Shown here: positions 58,104-64,000 of the stretch, piece by piece
Numbering within the stretch: the stretch's first letter is position 1
How the letters are laid out: the number at the start of each line of letters is the position of its first letter
Assembly: GCF_000143535.2 (NCBI RefSeq)
Contig: NC_037313.1
Location: 565,501 to 629,500, forward strand
Reading direction: 5' to 3'
Length of the DNA: 64,000 bases
From: Botrytis cinerea B05.10
Lineage: Eukaryota > Ascomycota > Leotiomycetes > Helotiales > Sclerotiniaceae
Notes under the pieces: model-generated
The model's input: the letters and a program-made list of their open reading frames with translations, nothing else
The model's database searches: none
What the model was told of the DNA's origin: nothing
Translations under genes and position numbers: made by a program

Positions 58104-59887
58104 TCAGCCTTTAATTGCATGGTAACATTCGAGAATGTATCCCTTCTCGCTCGTGGCTCTGTCAAGGCGTAATGGTTAGTAGTTTATAGATCGGCGTTGC
58201 AGCTGAGAACTTACAGGAGAATCACAAAAATTATTGCTACCAAACCACTTTTGACAATGTCCACTAAACTACCCGTGAATGATGTTCTCATCTGAGTAAG
58301 TGCGGCATACGTAACAACGCCGAGCGAGATTGTGCTAGGTCGCGGTAACAGATCTTTGACTGTGAATTTAGCGCCATGGCGCCCGCAGTAATTCAGAATG
58401 AAACGACCGCACCAGATGATTCGCAAGAGCATGTTAGCCATATTCGCCAGTACTAGACCTTCGGCTCCGAGATCCAAGACCCCTAAAAACAGATAAGCGG
58501 CGCCACCAAAGCCGGCTGAGAAAGCAGACATCCACAAAGATTGCCTGTAAACTTCGGCTTCGGTTGCAACAACAGCTACAAAAGCTTCGCACACTCCATT
58601 CAATGCTAGCAGTGGTATGTAGTAGCAATACACTGCAAGAACATTACCAGCTCCAGACGACTGCCATCGTGGCCCAGCAATAAAGTTCAAGAGGAGCGGG
58701 GCGATAGTTGGACCCACGGCAACTATGGCAACTGACAATATAAGATATATACGCAGAAGCCTGTGCAAGTCTGTGCTGGCTTTCTCAGCGGCCCCCTTGG
58801 TTGGCTTCCCGTCAACGACAGAAAGGAGCTTCCCGAAGTAGTTTCTGGACATTTCCTCGATTGGCTGTAAGACTAGTCGAGCAACAAGACCACCATAATT
58901 GCTCGCTAGTGCATAGATACCTTGAGCTGTTTGGGTGGCCATAGACGCTATAAGAAACGTGTCGCCTTGTGTCAAAACATGCTTTACCATTGATTGTATC
59001 ATCAAACTCCCTCCCAAAGACAAGAGTGGTTTGGAAAGGTAAGAGTAGATGTACTCCTTCTTTTCACTACCATTAGTTAGCTTCGTAAATAATGCCATGT
59101 CAAGATATTAAAAATACCTGTAAATAGGCTTGATCATTAACGAGAATCCTCCCCGTGTTGCAATGTTCCAGACGCCCAGTAAATACACCAGTAGTATCGC
59201 AATAGCATATGCCCCTTGACCAACGGCAAATGGCAGTACACCCAACTCTATTTGATGATGAGCAGCCCAAACTGCAACAGCACAAGTAACAATGCATCTC
59301 AGAACTGTTGCTATCGATTCCGCACCAGCTCGAACCTTGAAGGCCGATTTTTGTTGTGCGATGACGAAACATGGCTCAGCTAGCAGTTCTAGAATTGCTG
59401 CCACGCCATATAATTTCAAAGATTGTCGAAAATAAGGCGTTTCAACCACGCCAGTCTGCCCGGCATTGGCATAAATCCAACCAAACAGCACCGTAGACGC
59501 CAATCCGAGAGCAATAGAAATGTAAGATAAATTCACGATTGCTTGGCTTTTACCAGCGGTCGTTCGGCTATCCACATATCTGTTCTTTGTGGACAGATTA
59601 CCGTCCTGTGTGGCTTTGGGGCTATCATCGCTTGTGTCGGTCTGGCGCTGTATTGCGACACGCAGACTTTCTCTAGAGAAGAATAGTACGGTGATGGAGT
59701 AAACTTCAAGTTGTGTTGACACAGCAAGGAGCTCGGGTGAGAGATACCGGAGAAGTATTTGGTTCACGATGAATGTTAGCGCTCGAGACCCGGCTTGCAG
59801 TGCAATCAAGAGAGACGCTCCACCAGCAGATGTTGAAAAAAGAGATTTGCCCGCTGGCTTCTCTTTATTGGATTCCACAGATGTCAT
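58104..59887 (-). CDS. RFT1: Rft1, ER membrane protein of lipid-linked oligosaccharide flipping
   Basis: A polytopic ER protein of the MOP/MATE superfamily needed for Man5GlcNAc2-PP-dolichol to reach the lumen for N-glycosylation. Whether it is itself the flippase is debated. The minus-strand exons 59887-59118, 59066-58215 and 58158-58104 give 558 residues. The last 18-codon exon follows an intron with a perfect CTACTAAC branch site. Without it the frame would end at CTCCTGTAA. Many hydrophobic segments alternate with loops. Family blocks include QAGSRALTFIVNQILLRYLSP, FFSRESLRVAIQR, YSYLSKPLLSLGG and LTQGDTFLIASMATQTAQGIYAL. It converges on DBP3 with only 48 bp between stops, so transcripts probably overlap. 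Confidence 0.95.
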
Positions 59888-60430
59888 CGGTGGTCATAGG
59901 TATCGCTCTGGATTTTTGGTTGCAATCTGTGTTGTAATTCCAAATGTCTACGCGCTTTGATCGCTGGTCACATGATATAGTTGATCAACCATGCGATCCG
60001 CCGAGAAAAGAATTTACCTACGAACAACGACATAGTTATACTATCTGATGCTTAATAATAGTTTCAATTTTTATTCTTGATGTTAATAAACCTATTTATA
60101 TAATGACTTGATTGTATAGAGGATACAGGTATAAGTCGTATAGAACTCACTACTTTAAGGAATTTAAATACTCGAGTAAATATTAAGCTATTTCTTTAAA
60201 TTTTCAAATTTCGAATTTCGAATTTGAATTCTTTCATTACTTCTTTCATCTTCCTATAAATTAGTATTTCTTAAGAGACTTTTGATAAACATTTAATAAG
60301 TTTAGAATAGAGATTCTCAAAAGAAAACTCTCAATTTTGAAAAATTCGATTTATTTTATTAGAATTTCAATAATTTTATACATTGAGATAGTTATACGAT
60401 TATAATATTATAATAACCAGCGAAGTATAA

Positions 60431-60465
60431 TAGATACGAAGAGTAGTAGATACGAAGAGTAAGTA
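60431..60465. repeat. Direct duplication of a ~15-base unit (TAGATACGAAGAGTA)
   Basis: Two adjacent copies of TAGATACGAAGAGTA in the first AT-rich block. A minor tandem repeat. Confidence 0.7.
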
Positions 60466-61403
60466 ATTAACGAACATATACTATACACTGAACGAATTAG
60501 GGGTTGAATGAAGATCGATCTAGATACTAGCTGAAAACATTCGAAATACTATAATTTGATAAGTCCAACACCATTTAAATATCACGCGAAACTTTCATGT
60601 CAATTCCTCTATATATCTGAGTAAGGATCTTTGCAAGTGTCATCGCTCGCTTGAGAGACAAACACAGGTCCTCCTACCACCCATAAACAAAAGAAGAAGG
60701 CTTGCATTGTCGAAATTCGTCCGGGCGGTTTCTTCCATTCCTGTACCCTTCTCTACTATCATCATCTCCAGGTACCTTTTGCGTAATCTCGCCTATTGGT
60801 TGAATTTCGAAACTCAGGGAATATTTCGTGAAAATATGTCCATTCGCTCCGTCGTTGTAGGGTCGAATTCTCACATGGACCGTTCCTAAATAGCTTGACT
60901 GGTCAACTAGCACCTGTTCCGACGCACATACTTGCTAGGGTATAGAAATAATGGCATCATATCTATTGATTCATAGTCTAAGAACTATATAGGCCACTCT
61001 TAGATATGCTTGTTACATTGTAATTGTTAGGAGAAATAGCAACATTATACAAGTTTGCAATTTATGAGCACATCTCTTGAGACTGCTCTGGAGCTGAAAG
61101 AAATTCTTTTAGGTCTCCGTCTGGAATGAGACCTAACATAAACGACTGGGTGTTCGACCCCGTCCTTTTTGTCTTGAGTAAGCACGGTATATTTGAAATT
61201 CTCACAAAATTTGATCGAGTTGAGGCGTGTATAGTGGCCGCTGTAGGTTTCTGCAGTCTTCTGCAGTAAGAGCTTGGGGGTGTAGTAGAAGAATGGTGGA
61301 AAACTTCTCTTACTTTTGCTGCCCAGAGAGCAAGCGAGCATCCTGGGTGTATAATACGTTCACAGGACTAGAAAACAAGGTTTGTTAAAATTTTCAACAA
61401 GTC

Positions 61404-61646
61404 GTGTTTCGGGCACAGTCGATCAACAACAACTGGTGCCGTCGTTTCTTCGGTAGAAAGAAGGAGATTTTACGCACGAAATACGATAGAATGTTTGAGC
61501 GTTGTCCCCAGGATGTTTTGCTTGATTACTTCAAGCGTTATATTGCAGCACGTCTTGCTAGAGCTCAAATATTCAAAAGATGCACACACATATTTCCCTA
61601 CAGGCCAAAGGATATTGAGCTTGATCGAAGAGGTAAGAGGCACTGA
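61404..61646 (+). pseudogene. Probable pogo/Fot1-type transposase fragment
   Basis: A frame of about 80 residues lies in a GC-normal island between AT-rich blocks. It reads like the segment of DDE transposases from the end of the CENP-B/Tc5-type DNA-binding domain to the first catalytic Asp. Typical pattern words are NNWCRRFFGRKKEI (family NWV..F..R..EL), KYDRMFERCPQDVLLDYFKR (RYDYQRA..DP..I..WF) and PKDIELDRRG (ED.YNFDE.G). Glu after the Asp is lost and the frame has no ATG start. I conclude that it is a dead fragment. The identification is by motif pattern and not certain. Confidence 0.45.
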
Positions 61647-62783
61647 AGCATGTGATAGGTGAGGCGATGAGTGTCTAGTATACAACGGTATGCCCTGCGG
61701 TGGCAGAATCTGTGGTCTATAAAGTGGACATTTCGTTAATACAATAAAATCCTCTATGTTGTTAAAATATATTAACAAAAGCGTTTTTAAAGTATTAATT
61801 AAGCAAACAATTTCTTTATAAACATTTAGAAAATTTTATTTTAAAGAGATTTAATAAAATTCTTGAATTTTGGTTTAAGATAATCAATAGTTTATTTTTA
61901 TTAAATTCGATTAGTAATTGAATTCAATATGAATATATAGATTAGAGTTATATAGTATTTATACTTTTATAGTATATTTTGTATAGTATAGTATAATAGT
62001 AAAGCTTCTAATTGAAAAATAAATTGGAAGTAATATAAATGATTTATTTTTCACTTCTTTTCCTTTTTAAACTTTCGATTAATACTTTTCATCTATTTTA
62101 TAGTTTTTACATTTACTCCACTTTTTCTAGCTTTTATATTCACTTCTTCTTTCCTTTTAGTTTTTACATTCGTTTTTTTTCCGTTTACTTCTTCTATAAC
62201 TTTGATATTCAAATCTCTAAAGCCCTTAAGCCTTTATTTTCTTTTTTTCTATTAAAATTCAATACTAAACGGATTTCAAAACATATCGATTCTATTCGTT
62301 ATTGATGAGATAGCATTTCTTTAATAACAAATGAAATATATTATTATTGTATTATATGTAATAAAATTTGTATGGAGATTTATATTGAATTTCTCTTCGT
62401 CGAAAATATTAAGTTTGCCACTACAGGGATGGTGTTCGTTGTACTGTAAAGTGGTATGGAGACGATTCTGTCTGAGTCGAAATGTGTAGAAATGGTTGCC
62501 TTGAAGCCGGTGCTAGAAACTGGTATCTATCCGGTCATTTTGGATCCCACCGGTCCAAGATCCATACTCCAATTGTGTTCTCCCCCAAGAAGTAAGGAAC
62601 GCTCACTAGCGCTAATATAAACCCACGCTCCCGCTACAGTCCCCAATAATTTGTTCCAAAGCTCCGTCACCAGAGCTCCCTCCAAACTCCAATGCACCGT
62701 CAAAGGGTCGTCCCCACTTCTTCCGCCAGCGTGCTCGTCATGAGCTAAACTGCACCGCCAGTAATTTCTCTCAGTGTAACACA

Positions 62784-62984
62784 TCAAGCCCTCCGTACTC
62801 AAATTTTCCCGTTGGTGCGGTGATCTTCACAAATGGCAGCAAATTAATTGCTGATGCTAATGTAGATGATACCGCATATCCTGTGGGGACTTGCGCGGAG
62901 AAAGCTGCGTTCGGGAAGGCTGTTGTACAGGGTGACAAAATTTCTCCGGTGCTGCACATACTTGGGATCAAATCAAACTGTTGA
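62784..62984 (+). pseudogene. Cytidine deaminase fragment
   Basis: A short reading frame encodes the core of a cytidine deaminase: SPPYSNFPVGAVIFTNGSK, then ADANVDDTAYPVGTCAEKAAF and GKAVVQGDK, ending at a TGA (62982-62984). The zinc Cys and proton-shuttle Glu of the CAE motif are present (62892-62900), as in enzymes that deaminate cytidine to uridine. The second zinc motif (PCxxC) and the rest of the C-terminal half are missing, and the N-terminal helix is not seen, so it cannot be a working enzyme unless exons are hidden. An intron at the usual place after GKAVVQG might exist, but I could not find a downstream exon. Likely a decayed or transposed gene copy. Confidence 0.6.
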
Positions 62985-63550
62985 AAGATGACTGCGATGG
63001 TGCAATTATTCTCAACTTGGGGTCTGGGCTCTCCGTAGTGGTGTTGATGAGAATAGAGAGCATGGTTTAGGTACCTGGACTGGTAAATATGCCCCCACGA
63101 ATTGCGTAGGTCCTAAATGTCTAATTGTATTCTGTCTAGAAAGCTAGCTACGTATTGAAAGTAGTAAATTCTTATATAGACTCTACTGAAAGAGCTAGTC
63201 TCTTTCGCATTCGTTTAGGGCGTTGTTACAGTAGCTATATTACAGTAGTCATTGAATTGGAGTCATTCACTTCGTTCATACACTAAAAAAAACAAATACT
63301 CAACTCCCACGTATCCAAACAGCGGATCCAGCTGTAAAATATTTGGGATTGAGAGGAAGATAGTTAATTAAGATTATCAGAAAGTCAGATTATTCAGATG
63401 ATCTAGATGACTCCGCCGAAGTGGATGAAGTGGAAGGTGTTGACGAAGACGTAATTGCTGATCCTTGACAAAAAATTCACAACGTTACTAAGGTTCATTG
63501 GTGACTCTTGTGAGATTCTGGTGCCGAGTATGCCTAAGCTGTAATGTCTG

Positions 63551-63850
63551 TTATGTGGCGTGCAATATTATGATGCATGGAGGAGAAAGCAATGCGAATG
63601 ACTTGAATTCCAGATTCGCTAGATGATTCAGGGGTTGTTTCGGTGGGGCAGCATCTTTTTTGGCAAGTTCTCTCTCGATAGCCTTTAGAATGTCTTCGGT
63701 TGAAACACTCTCTTTGAGAAAGATACTTCTATGAAAACTATTTCAATGACGATTCAGAGGCACTCACTACGAGGATGGGCACTGGTCGCAGTATACCCTA
63801 CCCCGTATAAGTTGAGCTTAGTAGAGTAATCAACATTAATATCGACGCCA
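63551..63850 (-). pseudogene. Gene-like fragments, possibly end of a gene running off the edge
   Basis: On the minus strand two neighbouring pieces look coding but in different frames. One at about 63850-63754 reads GVDINVDYSTKLNLYGVGYT. The next at 63727-63551 reads SIFLKESVSTEDILKAIERE and onward to a TAA. Putative splice sites between them (CCTCGTA|GTGAGT and CATAG) do not give a matching phase. So this is either a broken gene or one whose exon structure I could not resolve. No family recognised. Confidence 0.3.
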
Positions 63851-64000
63851 TCTATGTTAACAGATTATCGAACTGATATACACGTAGGAACTTTTGTTTA
63901 GAGATGTTCAGAGTGACGATAGAGAGAATGATAGAGAAGAGTCTCGAGGGGGTCTTGTCTTGCCTTGTACGGTGCACTGGTATCTTCGGTTTATTTAGTT

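Larger units (their letters stand above)
59888..64000. other. AT-rich, RIP-like, gene-poor region at right end
   Basis: Long AT-rich blocks (about 60,020-60,660 and 61,735-62,410), full of TA and TTTA words, alternate with GC-normal islands. The islands contain broken coding-like pieces: a transposase remnant, a cytidine deaminase fragment and a possible gene near the edge. This fits an old transposon region hit by repeat-induced point mutation, beside a gene-dense core. A subtelomere cannot be decided. Confidence 0.65.

Noticed and set aside
61145..61170. GTTCGACCC resembling a tRNA T-arm
   Set aside because: No acceptor or anticodon arm can be folded around it, and the 5' half of the loop consensus (GGTTCGA) is absent.
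61045..61341. Minus-strand frame and a kinase-like phrase (LIPDGDLKEFL) in a neighbouring frame
   Set aside because: The phrase resembles a protein-kinase hinge region, but no other kinase motif is found and the frame is short. Too weak to call.
62039..62305. 88-codon plus-strand Phe/Ile/Ser-rich frame
   Set aside because: Located in an AT-rich block; its composition follows from T-rich sequence. No motif.
62527..62802. 91-codon minus-strand frame beside the cytidine deaminase fragment
   Set aside because: Open, but with no recognisable domain; the deaminase reading is on the opposite strand and better supported.

Overview
The window looks like a stretch of nuclear chromosome from a filamentous ascomycete, most likely a leotiomycete of the Sclerotinia/Botrytis type. 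The evidence is small spliceosomal introns (mostly 45-100 bp) with GTAAGT-like donors and CTAAC/TACTAAC branch sites, moderate GC, well-spaced genes on both strands, and protein families typical of Pezizomycotina. The genus is inference. I recognise no rRNA, tRNA, CRISPR array or virus.

I model twenty protein-coding genes. Every spliced model closes in frame, so these genes look intact. Left part (1-21 kb): ethanolamine-phosphate cytidylyltransferase, branched-chain aminotransferase, an unrecognised coiled-coil protein, phosphopantothenoylcysteine decarboxylase divergent from a mitochondrial monothiol glutaredoxin, a short-chain dehydrogenase, a 780-residue low-complexity protein, eIF2B beta, and a Nem1-type phosphatase. 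Middle part (21-44 kb): RNA polymerase III largest subunit, neutral ceramidase, splicing factor SPF27, PKA regulatory subunit, a CBM48 repeat protein, and a C2H2 zinc-finger/fungal_trans regulator in seven exons. Right part (48-60 kb): Dug1-type dipeptidase, USP5/Ubp14 deubiquitinase, ISU1 scaffold, DBP3 helicase, and RFT1.

Most genes are unrelated housekeeping functions. Small thematic links are the two iron-sulfur cluster genes (Grx5-like and Isu1-like) and three lipid-signalling or membrane genes (Ect1, Nem1, ceramidase). Intergenic stretches carry microsatellites and a few sites matching known consensus sequences: a CPC1/Gcn4 site before the aminotransferase and an iron-GATA site before ISU1.

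The last 4 kb differ from the rest. AT-rich blocks alternate with GC-normal islands holding broken pieces: a cytidine deaminase fragment, a probable pogo/Fot-type transposase remnant and gene-like fragments near the right edge. This looks like the border of a repeat-rich, RIP-affected compartment. Two large gene-free stretches (32.2-35.6 and 44.2-48.9 kb) flank the PKA regulatory subunit and the transcription factor. I found no clear undescribed multi-gene system. The best leads are an in-frame, presequence-like upstream start on the Dug1 homologue, the VAD/G repeat protein, the cytidine deaminase remnant and the promoter motif arrays.
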